A DNA stretch of 64,000 nt from an uncultured Pelagibacteraceae bacterium (lineage in GTDB: Bacteria; Pseudomonadota; Alphaproteobacteria; Pelagibacterales; Pelagibacteraceae). The DNA is taken from positions 1 to 64,000 of the forward strand of contig CACFVO010000003.1 of assembly GCA_902569785.1 (NCBI GenBank), read 5' to 3'. Of this stretch, positions 24,418 through 33,254 are shown one piece after another. How positions within the stretch are numbered: position 1 is the stretch's first letter; each line of letters begins with the position of its first letter. The position numbers were made by a program, and so were the translations under genes. The notes beneath the pieces are model-generated. The model did no database searches, was not told where the DNA came from, and was given only the letters and a program-made list of their open reading frames with translations.

Positions 24418-27400
24418 ATGTTTTTAACAGACCTATCAATTAAAAGACCAGTTGTGGCCTCTGTAATGAGTTTAATACTCGTTATTTTTGGACTCGTAAC
24501 TTTTCAGGAAATACCCACCGATGAATTACCCGATGTTCAACCTCCTGTAGTTACAATCCAAACTGAATATAGAGGAGCATCAGCTGAAATTGTGGATACA
24601 CAAATAACACAAAAGATAGAAGATTTTGTAGCTGGGACACCTGGTTTAGAAACAGTTGACTCATTTAGTGAAGATGAAAGTTCAAGAATAACTCTTACAT
24701 TTGAGACTGATCTAGATCTTGACGATGTTGCAAATGACGTGAGAAGTTCGGTCTCAAGGGTAGTGGATAATTTACCTGATGGAGCAGGACAGCCAGAAAT
24801 ATTTAAACAGAGTGCAGGAATGAGAACTACTATGTGGCTCTCCTTTAACTCAGAAATAATGACAGATTTGGAGTTAACTGATTATGCTGACAGGTATTTA
24901 ACTGACGTTTTTTCTACTGTTAAAGGTGTAGGTAGAGTGCGTTTAGGAGGAGAAAGAGAACTTTCTTTAAGAGTTTGGTTGGATCCTATAGCTTTAGCCG
25001 CAAGAGACTTAACTACACAAGAAGTAGAGCAGGTCTTAAAAAAAGAAAATGTAGAATTTCCTGCTGGAAGAATTGAATCTAAAGATATAGATCTAACTAT
25101 TAAATTAGATAAAGCTTATAAAAATTTAGAAAATTATAAAAAATTACCTCTTAAAAGGGCTAATGATGGATCAATCATTACTCTTGATGATGTTGCTCGA
25201 GTAGAATTGGGTGCTGAGTCCACTAGAACCTTATTCAAAGGCAATGGTAAACAAGTTGTTGGAATTGGGATCTATCAACAATCTGATGCAAATACCATTG
25301 CTGTAGCGAATGGTATTAAGAAAAAAATTGAAGAAATAAAACCAACTTTGCCACCAGATACAACGCTTGAAGTTTCGTTTGATAGAAGTAATTATATTAA
25401 AGCTGCTATTTATGAGGTGTATAAAACTTTGATTATAGCTTTAATTTTAGTAACGATAATAATTTATTTATTCTTAGGAAATATAAGGGCCCTAGTTGTT
25501 CCATTAATTGCCTTGCCCGTTTCTTTGATCTCAACTTTTTTATCTATTTATATATTTGGTTTTTCCATAAATCTCTTTACTCTTATGGCCCTAGTCTTGG
25601 CTATTGGAATTGTAGTAGACGATGCAATTGTGATGCTAGAAAACATTGTCAGAAGAATAGAGTTAGGCGATAGTCCTCTAGTGGCTGCTTATAAAGGTGC
25701 AAAACAAGTGTCTTTTGCAATTATAGCTACAACAGTAGTTCTGGTGGCTGTATTTATTCCTCTAATCTTTATCAAAGGTATAACGGGTGTTTTATTTACC
25801 CAAACTGCAGTGACTCTTGCCTCTGCAGTAGTAATTTCTAGTTTTGTAGCTCTTTCTTTAAGCCCTATGCTTGGAAGTAAGTTTTTAAGAAAAAATATGA
25901 ACAAATCAAAAATTGTAATAAGATTTGAAAAATTTTTAAAAGATTTAACATATTTTTATAAATTATCTCTTCTAGGTTGGATAAAAAAAAAGAAGATAAT
26001 TACATCCTTTTTAGTTGGTACGCTTGCGTTGACTATTTTCTTATTTAATTTTGCTCCAAAAGAATTGATAGCACCAGAGGATCGTGGAGCTTTCTTTGTA
26101 ATTGTTAAAGCCCCTCAAGGTTCAGGTTTTAATTTTACAAAGACTAAAGCAGAAGAAATTGAAAAACTTTTATTACCTAACGTAGGAAAAGGCGAATATA
26201 GAAAACTTATAATGAGGGTTCCAGGATTTGGAAGATCGGCAAAACAAGTTAATAGTGGTTTTATTATTGTCCTTTTAGAGCCTTGGTCAAAAAGAGATCG
26301 TCATGGAGTTAAAATCATGAGGGAGTCTTTTGGAAAAATAGGAAGAGTTCCTGGCGTGCTCGCATTTCCTATAATGCCCCAAGGAATTCGAACTGGAGGA
26401 GTCGAAAGTCCAGTTCAATTTGTTATATTAGGCAATACTTATGATCAACTAATTAAGTGGAAAGAGATCATAAAAAAAGAAGCAAGAAAAAATCCTGGGC
26501 TTGTATCAATACAGGATGACTTTGACCTGAACAAACCTCAACTGAATGTTCAAATTAATCAAAAAAAAGCAGCTGATCTAGGGGTATCTACAGAAGATAT
26601 AGGAAGAACAATAGAAACTATTTTTGGTTCAAAAAAAGTTACTAATTTTACTCAAGATGGAAAAGAATATTCAATTATTCTTCAAGGAGATATCAAAGAT
26701 AGACAGGAGCCTGATAGTATCAGTAAGGTATTTGTTAGATCAAAAAATAATGGAAAACTTGTTTCTATTTCTAATTTAGTTGAATACTATGAAGAAGGCC
26801 AATCACCTTTTTTAGCAAGATATAATAGACAAAAAGCAGTTACTATTTCAGCAAGACTTGTTGGGGACTATTCATTAGATGAAGCATTAAAATTTTTGGT
26901 TAATGTTGTAGAAGAAAATATTCCTCAAGCTAAAATTGCTTATAAAGGAGAGAGCGAAGAATATAAAAAAACAAATACTGAATTATATATTATTTTTGCT
27001 TTAGCCCTAATTACTGCCTATCTTGCTATGTGTGCTCAATTTGAAAGCTGGAAACATCCGCTTACAATTATGTTAACCGTTCCTATGGCCATCCTAGGAG
27101 GATTGCTTGGTCTTTTAGTGGTTGGGTCTTCCTTGAACGTTTATAGTCAAATTGCATTAATAATACTGATAGGATTATCTGCCAAAAATGGAATTTTAAT
27201 TGTTGAATTTGCAAACCAATTAAGAAAAGAGGGAAAAAATTTAGAAGTTGCTGTTTTTGAAGCAGCTGCTATTAGGTTGAGACCAATTTTAATGACAAGT
27301 TTATCTACCATTATAGGTGTGTTGCCATTAATCATAAGCTTTGGACCTGGTGCTGCGAGTAGACTTACAGTGGGAATTACAATATTTGCTGGAATGATTT

Positions 27401-27513
27401 TTTCTACTTTTTTTACTCTTTATGTAATACCTACCATCTATACAGTGATAGGGAAAAACACCAAAAGAATTGATGCTGTTGAGATTGAGTTGAATAAACA
27501 ACTTAAAAAATAA
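24418..27513 (+). CDS. RND efflux pump inner-membrane permease (AcrB/HAE-1 family)
   Basis: This proton-driven trimeric exporter has 12 helices and two large periplasmic loops. The 1031-residue protein starts FLTDLSIKRPVVASVMSLIL, has the proton-relay aspartates in GIVVDDAIVMLENIVRR near residue 405, and a second half from about residue 530 with the helix MTSLSTIIGVLPLIISFGPGAAS near residue 965. Full length and motifs indicate a working pump. No TolC-type gene is in the window. The 3' end overlaps the convergent lipoprotein gene by 11 bp. Substrates are unknown. Confidence 0.95.
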   Translation: MFLTDLSIKRPVVASVMSLILVIFGLVTFQEIPTDELPDVQPPVVTIQTEYRGASAEIVDTQITQKIEDFVAGTPGLETVDSFSEDESSRITLTFETDLDLDDVANDVRSSVSRVVDNLPDGAGQPEIFKQSAGMRTTMWLSFNSEIMTDLELTDYADRYLTDVFSTVKGVGRVRLGGERELSLRVWLDPIALAARDLTTQEVEQVLKKENVEFPAGRIESKDIDLTIKLDKAYKNLENYKKLPLKRANDGSIITLDDVARVELGAESTRTLFKGNGKQVVGIGIYQQSDANTIAVANGIKKKIEEIKPTLPPDTTLEVSFDRSNYIKAAIYEVYKTLIIALILVTIIIYLFLGNIRALVVPLIALPVSLISTFLSIYIFGFSINLFTLMALVLAIGIVVDDAIVMLENIVRRIELGDSPLVAAYKGAKQVSFAIIATTVVLVAVFIPLIFIKGITGVLFTQTAVTLASAVVISSFVALSLSPMLGSKFLRKNMNKSKIVIRFEKFLKDLTYFYKLSLLGWIKKKKIITSFLVGTLALTIFLFNFAPKELIAPEDRGAFFVIVKAPQGSGFNFTKTKAEEIEKLLLPNVGKGEYRKLIMRVPGFGRSAKQVNSGFIIVLLEPWSKRDRHGVKIMRESFGKIGRVPGVLAFPIMPQGIRTGGVESPVQFVILGNTYDQLIKWKEIIKKEARKNPGLVSIQDDFDLNKPQLNVQINQKKAADLGVSTEDIGRTIETIFGSKKVTNFTQDGKEYSIILQGDIKDRQEPDSISKVFVRSKNNGKLVSISNLVEYYEEGQSPFLARYNRQKAVTISARLVGDYSLDEALKFLVNVVEENIPQAKIAYKGESEEYKKTNTELYIIFALALITAYLAMCAQFESWKHPLTIMLTVPMAILGGLLGLLVVGSSLNVYSQIALIILIGLSAKNGILIVEFANQLRKEGKNLEVAVFEAAAIRLRPILMTSLSTIIGVLPLIISFGPGAASRLTVGITIFAGMIFSTFFTLYVIPTIYTVIGKNTKRIDAVEIELNKQLKK

Positions 27514-28102
27514 TAAATTTATTTTTATCTAGATTTTTTTTACAGAGTGTAAGTTGTTTTCTGTATTTACTTGCCATATCTCTTACTGACTTAGCATAAA
27601 TTATAGCTTTTTTATCTTTTGAATAATTTTTATAATCTCCCCAGCCTTTATAATAAGCTAGATATTGTCTGTAGGCATCTTTCTTAGAGATTTTTAATAT
27701 CTTAGAAGTTTTATTTATATACCAGCCTATAAAATCAACTGAGTCTTTGAAACGAGCACGCGTTGCTAATGGGTTGTCAGTTTCTCTCTTATATTGTTCC
27801 CAAGTACCTTTTACTGCCTGAGAATAACCAAAAGAACTAGATGGTCTTTTAAAAGGAATAACTTTAAATAATTTTCTCCTAGGAGGTTTAGCTAACCAAT
27901 TAAAGTCACTCTCTTTTTTTACAAAAGCAAGCTGTAAATGTATAGGCGCTCCCCATTTTTCATATGAAGCTCTAGCATGTTTGTACCAAAGATATCTTTC
28001 TTCAAAGATCGCACAACTATTTTGAGTATTTTTTGGAATAGAAGAACAGGCAGTAACAAAGAATAATAAAATTAATAAATAAAAATTTGTTTTACGAATC
28101 AC
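27503..28102 (-). CDS. Lytic-transglycosylase-like lipoprotein
   Basis: The protein starts MIRKTNFYLLILLFFVTACSS, a lipoprotein signal ending at Cys19. The mature part resembles a small SLT/lysozyme-like domain: QLAFVKKESDFNWLAKPP would hold the catalytic Glu (KESDF matches the 'ES' pair), followed by SSSFGYSQAVKGTWEQYKRET, matching the GxxQ segment of transglycosylases, and ATRARFKDSVDFIGWYINKT. It probably trims peptidoglycan at the outer membrane. It is 14 bp after the nuclease gene on the same strand. Confidence 0.82.
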   Translation of the reverse strand: MIRKTNFYLLILLFFVTACSSIPKNTQNSCAIFEERYLWYKHARASYEKWGAPIHLQLAFVKKESDFNWLAKPPRRKLFKVIPFKRPSSSFGYSQAVKGTWEQYKRETDNPLATRARFKDSVDFIGWYINKTSKILKISKKDAYRQYLAYYKGWGDYKNYSKDKKAIIYAKSVRDMASKYRKQLTLCKKNLDKNKFIIF

Positions 28103-28116
28103 TTAATGATTATAGA

Positions 28117-28665
28117 TCATTTATATTTTCTTCTCCAATCCCAAGGCATATCAAATTCTCCCTGCCAAATTCCTAACTCTCTTTTTTTTGCCTGATTTTC
28201 AAATTCTACATATTTTTTAGAATATTTTTTATAAGCTACTGCATGTCCAAAAAACACCATCACAGAATTAAGAATAATTCGAGATCCTTCTACATTATCT
28301 GGAGTACTACAAATTGCTATAGGTCTGCCATAAATATCCAGATCCTTCCAATAACAGGTAACTCTTTTACTCATTGATGGAATTAGTTTTTTTGTTGTTA
28401 ACTTTTTTAAAAACTCAGTTGAGGTGTGTCCACAATTATAAGCACGACGATAATTATTTTTACAAATTTGATTTTTTTCAGGTGCATCAATACCAAATAA
28501 TCTAATTCTTATGTTATTTATTATAAGAGTATCTCCATCGACAATTTTTGCTTCTCCTTGAACATAAGAAGGCCACTCATTGCCAAAATTTGATGGTTCT
28601 TTTGAATAGACGTTATTTAATAATAAAAATAATGATGAAAATAAAATCAAATTTATCTTTTTCAT
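28117..28665 (-). CDS. Exported staphylococcal-nuclease-like (thermonuclease family) protein
   Basis: This is an OB-fold nuclease with a signal peptide (residues 1-21, MKKINLILFSSLFLLLNNVYS). The SNase core is clear: AKIVDGDTLIINNIRIRLFGIDAPEKNQ carries the calcium/catalytic Asp and Arg positions, with CYWKDLDIYGRPIAIC and KRELGIWQGEFDMPWDWRRKYK later. Extra cysteines (ICKNN, YNCGH, TCYW, AICST) suggest disulfides in the periplasm. It could degrade DNA or RNA for scavenging. Its start overlaps the end of the VanZ-like gene by 4 bp. Confidence 0.9.
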   Translation of the reverse strand: MKKINLILFSSLFLLLNNVYSKEPSNFGNEWPSYVQGEAKIVDGDTLIINNIRIRLFGIDAPEKNQICKNNYRRAYNCGHTSTEFLKKLTTKKLIPSMSKRVTCYWKDLDIYGRPIAICSTPDNVEGSRIILNSVMVFFGHAVAYKKYSKKYVEFENQAKKRELGIWQGEFDMPWDWRRKYK

Positions 28666-29060
28666 AAAATTTTTTTATATTTTTTATAAAATATGATTAT
28701 AAATATTGCTAGTAAAGTTCCAAGCAAATTGCCAAAAAGATCTAAAAATTCAAAAGATCTATTTGGTATAAAATAATGAGATAATTCTAAAATTATTGAT
28801 AAGGATATTAAAAAAATTAAAATTTGATTGAAACTTTTATCTCTCATGTAACTAATTGAACCAAGTATCGATAAATAGAAAAAAGCTAATGCATGATTAA
28901 TAGATGTTCCAATGGGATTTGGAATAAGATCTGGTTGTTTTCCAAAATCTCCATATAACAAATATCCTATAAGACTACCTGGGAATAAATATATAATGAG
29001 CAAGACTATTAAAGAGAAATAGTAAAGATACTTAATCATCTTTAAGACATTATTTTCCAT
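28662..29060 (-). CDS. VanZ-like small membrane protein
   Basis: This is a four-helix membrane protein with the VanZ-like topology: helix 1 at YLYYFSLIVLLIIYLFPGSL, a loop with PIGTSINHALAFFYLSILG, and a last pair LIFLISLSIILELSHYFIPNRSFEFLDLFGNLLGTLLAI, whose E..H....R..F...D...N..G pattern is the family hallmark. The track start at 29108 would overlap the divergent gpmA start, so I choose ATG 29060 (MENNVLK); ATG 29039 is possible. The molecular role of these proteins outside glycopeptide resistance is unknown. Confidence 0.8.
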   Translation of the reverse strand: MENNVLKMIKYLYYFSLIVLLIIYLFPGSLIGYLLYGDFGKQPDLIPNPIGTSINHALAFFYLSILGSISYMRDKSFNQILIFLISLSIILELSHYFIPNRSFEFLDLFGNLLGTLLAIFIIIFYKKYKKIL

Positions 29061-29100
29061 TATAAGTTTAATATTACATAATATCTGATATTTATCTATT

Positions 29101-29820
29101 ATGAGCAAATTAATCCTAACAAGACACGGCCAAAGTGTATGGAATGCTGAAAATAGATTTACAGGATGGGTAGATATTGATTTATCGGAAAAAGGAATTT
29201 TAGAGGCTGAAAAATCTGGTCAATTAATTAAAAATCTTAATATTAACATAGATGTTTCCTACACATCCTTTTTAAAAAGAGCCATTAAAACGCTCACCAC
29301 TATACTTAAAGAAAATGGCCTAGAGCTTAAATTTAATACTTCTTGGGAATTAAATGAAAGACATTACGGATCTTTAACTGGTTTAAATAAAGAGGAAACT
29401 AAAAAGAAAATTGGTGAGGAGCAGTTTAAAAAATATAGAAGATCTTGGGATATACCACCACCACCAATGATTGAGAATGACAAAAACCAATCTTTATTTA
29501 GTCCTTTAAATGCAAGTATACCTGTGGGGATGATACCTTTTACAGAATCCTTAAAAGATACTTATAAACGAGTTATTCCTTATTATGAAAAAGAAATTCA
29601 AAAACATATTAAGGAAAGTAAAAACGTTTTAATATCAGCTCATGGAAATTCGCTAAGAGCACTATGCAAATATCTATTTAAAATTTCTGATCAAAAAATA
29701 AATGAATTAGAAATTCCAACAGGAAATCCTTTAATAATTGAGTTTGATAATAATCTTAAAATTCAAAAATATTATTATTTAGATGAAAGTAGAGTCAAAA
29801 CTATTATCTTTAATCAGTAA
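29101..29820 (+). CDS. gpmA: 2,3-bisphosphoglycerate-dependent phosphoglycerate mutase
   Basis: This enzyme interconverts 3- and 2-phosphoglycerate in glycolysis and gluconeogenesis. The 239-residue protein has the phosphohistidine motif LTRHGQSVWNAENRFTGWVD at the N-terminus, WELNERHYGSLTGLNKEET near residue 83, and the second catalytic His in ISAHGNSLRAL near residue 180. Length and motifs match the dPGM family. It is divergent from the VanZ-like gene and its tail overlaps convergent murU by 11 bp. Confidence 0.96.
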   Translation: MSKLILTRHGQSVWNAENRFTGWVDIDLSEKGILEAEKSGQLIKNLNINIDVSYTSFLKRAIKTLTTILKENGLELKFNTSWELNERHYGSLTGLNKEETKKKIGEEQFKKYRRSWDIPPPPMIENDKNQSLFSPLNASIPVGMIPFTESLKDTYKRVIPYYEKEIQKHIKESKNVLISAHGNSLRALCKYLFKISDQKINELEIPTGNPLIIEFDNNLKIQKYYYLDESRVKTIIFNQ

Positions 29821-30505
29821 TCTTTAAATTCAATATTTTATCGTAACTTTCTTTTGTGTTTAAGTGATAAAATTTTTGTTTACTTGCATTTCCAATTAAT
29901 GAATTTTCCTTAATTAAGAAGTCCCAGATTTTGTTCATAGAAAATTTTTTATCTTTTATAGAACTAAAAACACTTTGGTCTAAAATTTGAAGACCAGTAA
30001 AAATAAATTCATTACTACTGTCCCTGGTAATCATCCCATCATTGAGATTAAAATCTCCCTTAAAAGAAGTATCAAAACTTAAATTTTTATTAACTAGTAA
30101 CAAACAAGGTTTTTTCTTTTGAAAATATAAATCTTCCAAATCTTTCAATTCGTTATAATAAGCCTTGCTCCATAGAGTATCCGGATTAATTGCTATAAAA
30201 GGTTTTTTGAAAGATCTAGTAGCTTGATGGATGCCTCCCCCAGTATCAAGTAACATGTCTTTTTCATGAGAAATCGTAATTCTAATTTTATATTTTTTTT
30301 TATTAATAAAATCTTTTATTTGACCAGGTAGATGATGAACGTTAACAGCTATTTCTTCTACACCATGACTTATTAACAATTCTATAGCTCTTTCTAACAA
30401 ATTCTTATTGCCTATTTGGATTAATGGCTTTGGAATTTTAAAAGTAATGGGTTGCATTCTTTTTCCTAATCCAGCCGCTAGAATCATCCCATGTTTAATT
30501 TTCAT
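29810..30505 (-). CDS. murU: Sugar-1-phosphate nucleotidyltransferase (MurU-like)
   Basis: MurU makes UDP-MurNAc from MurNAc-1-phosphate and UTP in a peptidoglycan recycling route that bypasses fosfomycin-sensitive steps. The 231-residue Rossmann-like protein begins HGMILAAGLGKRMQPITFKIPKPL, the nucleotidyltransferase signature, and has LLDTGGGIHQATRSF near residue 75 and AINPDTLWS near residue 97, with the metal Asp. It follows the AmgK-like kinase gene with a 4 bp overlap. The adjacency to amgK and tsaE, known from other proteobacteria, is the main reason for choosing MurU over a mannose-1-phosphate enzyme. Confidence 0.82.
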   Translation of the reverse strand: MKIKHGMILAAGLGKRMQPITFKIPKPLIQIGNKNLLERAIELLISHGVEEIAVNVHHLPGQIKDFINKKKYKIRITISHEKDMLLDTGGGIHQATRSFKKPFIAINPDTLWSKAYYNELKDLEDLYFQKKKPCLLLVNKNLSFDTSFKGDFNLNDGMITRDSSNEFIFTGLQILDQSVFSSIKDKKFSMNKIWDFLIKENSLIGNASKQKFYHLNTKESYDKILNLKITD

Positions 30506-31461
30506 ATTTTTACCTTTTTTAATTTTTTTAATGGCAGATGTTTTTTAAATAGTATATTTAATTTATCAAAAATAGGATTTTTCATTCTTCTTTCAATAAG
30601 CAACCAAGTATGAGGTAAATATTTTAGATAATTTGATTTTCTGTCCCTTTTATAAAGACGTACAAAAATTCCAAGTATTTTTAAATTTCTTTGAACAGAT
30701 AAAATATCAAAATCATTTTTTAGTTTAGATTGATCTTTAGATTTAAATTTTGATTTTTGTAAATAGTATTTGAATAAATTATCTTGTAAATTTTTTGGTA
30801 TTTTTATCCTCACATCATCAATCAATGAAGCAACATCATACAAGGGATTTCCAATTATTGCATCTTGACTATCTATGAGACTTAATCTTTTTTTAGTCAT
30901 CATAATATTTGATGCATGAAAATCTCTATGGGTGAAACAATTGTTTTTTAAATAAAGTTTTTTATAAATATTATTTAGCTCCTTCTTTAATATCTTTTTA
31001 ATTTTTGCAAGCTTTAAATTTTTAAAATAATACTTGAGATACCAGTCAAAAAACAAATCTGACTCTTTGTGTAGATAGTTAAGAGAGTATTTAGTAAATT
31101 TGATTTTTTTTCCACTAAAAAAATATTGTTTTTTAAGTTTAATCTTTTGTAACTTGATAATTAATTCAATTAATTTTTTATAATCTTTAAGCTTATTTCT
31201 TTTATCTTTAATATAATCATAGAAAGATTTGTCACCTAAATCTGTAATTTCTATCATATTGTCTTTGTAATAATTTTTTATAAGTTTAGGCGATAAAATA
31301 TTATGGCTACTTAAAATTTTATTAACAACGGAATAGACAATTAAATTTTTGTACTGTTCTTTTTTTGCAAAGACTATGATTGAAGTTTTATTGTTCTTTT
31401 TTACTCTATAAAATTCTCTAAAAGACGCATCCCCAGAAATTTTTTTTAATTTATAATTCAT
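30502..31461 (-). CDS. amgK: Anomeric sugar kinase-like phosphotransferase (AmgK-like)
   Basis: AmgK phosphorylates the anomeric hydroxyl of MurNAc/GlcNAc for cell-wall recycling. The 319-residue protein has the aminoglycoside-phosphotransferase fold: SGDASFREFYRVKKNNKTSIIVF as the N-lobe, catalytic loop FTHRDFHASNIMM near residue 180, and metal motif LSLIDSQDAIIGNPLYDVASLIDD near residue 198. It is very rich in lysine and asparagine. It overlaps tsaE (11 bp) and murU (4 bp), so the three are surely one transcript. No experimental assignment is available for such divergent relatives. Confidence 0.82.
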   Translation of the reverse strand: MNYKLKKISGDASFREFYRVKKNNKTSIIVFAKKEQYKNLIVYSVVNKILSSHNILSPKLIKNYYKDNMIEITDLGDKSFYDYIKDKRNKLKDYKKLIELIIKLQKIKLKKQYFFSGKKIKFTKYSLNYLHKESDLFFDWYLKYYFKNLKLAKIKKILKKELNNIYKKLYLKNNCFTHRDFHASNIMMTKKRLSLIDSQDAIIGNPLYDVASLIDDVRIKIPKNLQDNLFKYYLQKSKFKSKDQSKLKNDFDILSVQRNLKILGIFVRLYKRDRKSNYLKYLPHTWLLIERRMKNPIFDKLNILFKKHLPLKKLKKVKI

Positions 31462-31906
31462 TTTTATTAATTTTTTTCCATTTTCCTTGTCCTATAAGGC
31501 TTAATTCTCTTTCGTTTTCTTTATTAGAATATTTTAAATGTAACTCTAATCTATTTACTAAATTTATATTAACTAATTCTGGCCATTCAATTATTTTTAT
31601 AGATTCTAGATCTTCTTGAAAAATACCAAGATGATCTAATTCTTTGGTACTTTTAATTCTATAAAGATCATAGTGCTTCACTTTTAAATTTTTAATATCG
31701 TATTCATATAATAAGTTAAATGTAGGGCTTAAAACTTCTGTTTCTTTAACCCCTTCTCTTTTTTGTAAATAATTAATAAAATTTCTTGTAAAAGTTGTTT
31801 TTCCTACGCCAATTTCACCAATTAAAAGAATACAGTCTCTCTCAGAGACTTTGTCTGCAATTTTATGTGAGATTAATCTAAGGTGATCTAAAGATTTAAT
31901 AATCAT
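31451..31906 (-). CDS. tsaE: tRNA threonylcarbamoyladenosine biosynthesis ATPase
   Basis: TsaE is the ATPase that resets the TsaB-TsaD complex during t6A37 modification of ANN-decoding tRNAs. The 151-residue protein shows Walker A LIGEIGVGKTTFTRNFI near residue 28, SPTFNLLYEYD near residue 80 and HYDLYRIKSTKELDHLGI near residue 96, all signature elements. It begins the tsaE-amgK-murU unit and lies ten bases after the ahcY stop, so it probably also belongs to the ahcY transcript. Confidence 0.95.
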   Translation of the reverse strand: MIIKSLDHLRLISHKIADKVSERDCILLIGEIGVGKTTFTRNFINYLQKREGVKETEVLSPTFNLLYEYDIKNLKVKHYDLYRIKSTKELDHLGIFQEDLESIKIIEWPELVNINLVNRLELHLKYSNKENERELSLIGQGKWKKINKNEL

Positions 31907-31916
31907 TAGCTACTAT

Positions 31917-33206
31917 CTAGTAGCGATAAGTATCTGGTTTAAATGGCCCTGATGGTTTAACGCTAATATAGTCTGCTTGTTCTTTTGACATTTTAGTCAA
32001 TTTTGCACCAACTTTCTCTAAATGTAACGTAGCTACTTTTTCATCTAAATGTTTTGGTAAAACATAAACTTTCTTTTCATACTTGTCTGAATTATTCCAC
32101 AATTCAATTTGTGCGATCACCTGATTAGTAAAAGAGGCACTCATTACAAAACTTGGATGTCCTGTTGCACAACCTAAGTTTACTAATCTTCCTTCGGCTA
32201 ATAAAATAATTCTTTTTTTGCTTGGCAATTCAATTTCGTGAACTTGAGGTTTTATTTCATCCCATTTATAATTTTTTAAAGCTTCAACTTGAATTTCATT
32301 ATCAAAGTGACCAATATTACACAATATTGCTCTATCTTTCATATCTCTCATATGATCTGCTGTTACAATATCTTTGTTTCCTGTAGCAGTTACTACGATA
32401 TCTGCATCTTTAATAGCTTCATCCATTAATACAACTTCATATCCTTCCATCGCTGCTTGTAGAGCACAAATTGGATCCGTTTCGGTTACCATAACTCTAG
32501 CGCCTGCTTGTCTCAGTGATGCTGCGCTTCCTTTTCCAACGTCGCCATATCCTGCAACAATAGCTACTTTCCCTGACATCATAACATCTGTCGCTCTCTT
32601 TATTCCATCTACTAAACTTTCTCTGCAACCATATAAATTATCGAATTTCGATTTTGTAACTGAGTCATTTACGTTAATTGCGGGTATTAAAAGTTCTTTT
32701 TTTGCTTCCATTTTCTTTAACGCCAAAACACCTGTAGTTGTTTCTTCTGAAACTCCCTTGATACTTTTAAGCAAATCTTTGTAATCTTTATGCATTAAAG
32801 CCGTAAGATCTCCACCATCATCTAGAATCATATTTGGCTTCCAATCTTTCTTTCCTTCTATAGTTTGTTTAACACACCACCAGTATTCTTTCTCTGTTTC
32901 GCCTTTCCAAGCAAATACGGGTATACCAGCTTTAGCAATCGCTGCTGCTGCATGATCTTGTGTAGAAAAGATATTACAAGAAGACCATCTAACTTCAGCT
33001 CCTAACTCTACTAACGTTTCAATTAAAACAGCTGTCTGGATTGTCATGTGTAGACATCCGAGTATATGAGCTCCCTTTAAAGGTTTTTTACTTTTGTATT
33101 CTTTTCTTAACGCCATTAATCCAGGCATTTCTGTTTCTGCTAGAGAAATTTCTTTTCTGCCAAATTCAGCTAGATTAATATCTTTTACTTTAAAATCTTG
33201 AGACAT
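31917..33206 (-). CDS. ahcY: Adenosylhomocysteinase
   Basis: AhcY hydrolyses S-adenosylhomocysteine to adenosine and homocysteine, relieving product inhibition of methyltransferases. The 429-residue protein has [37 protein letters not shown], the NAD-binding [20 protein letters not shown] near residue 220, and the C-terminal KPDTYRY that closes on NAD of the neighbouring subunit. The 48-base spacer to the upstream kinase gene is too short for a known SAH riboswitch. It may be co-transcribed with chvG/chvI upstream and tsaE downstream. Confidence 0.98.
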   Translation of the reverse strand: MSQDFKVKDINLAEFGRKEISLAETEMPGLMALRKEYKSKKPLKGAHILGCLHMTIQTAVLIETLVELGAEVRWSSCNIFSTQDHAAAAIAKAGIPVFAWKGETEKEYWWCVKQTIEGKKDWKPNMILDDGGDLTALMHKDYKDLLKSIKGVSEETTTGVLALKKMEAKKELLIPAINVNDSVTKSKFDNLYGCRESLVDGIKRATDVMMSGKVAIVAGYGDVGKGSAASLRQAGARVMVTETDPICALQAAMEGYEVVLMDEAIKDADIVVTATGNKDIVTADHMRDMKDRAILCNIGHFDNEIQVEALKNYKWDEIKPQVHEIELPSKKRIILLAEGRLVNLGCATGHPSFVMSASFTNQVIAQIELWNNSDKYEKKVYVLPKHLDEKVATLHLEKVGAKLTKMSKEQADYISVKPSGPFKPDTYRY

Positions 33207-33254
33207 ATTTTAGAGTTATTTAACAACATAAATGAACGTTATCAAGAAAGATTG

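Noticed and set aside
32374-32784. 136-residue plus-strand ORF
   Set aside because: It lies fully inside ahcY on the opposite strand and has no recognisable motif; it is a shadow of codon bias in a well-conserved gene.
33207-33254. Possible SAH riboswitch upstream of ahcY
   Set aside because: Only 48 bases separate ahcY from the upstream kinase gene, and no suitable stems are seen.
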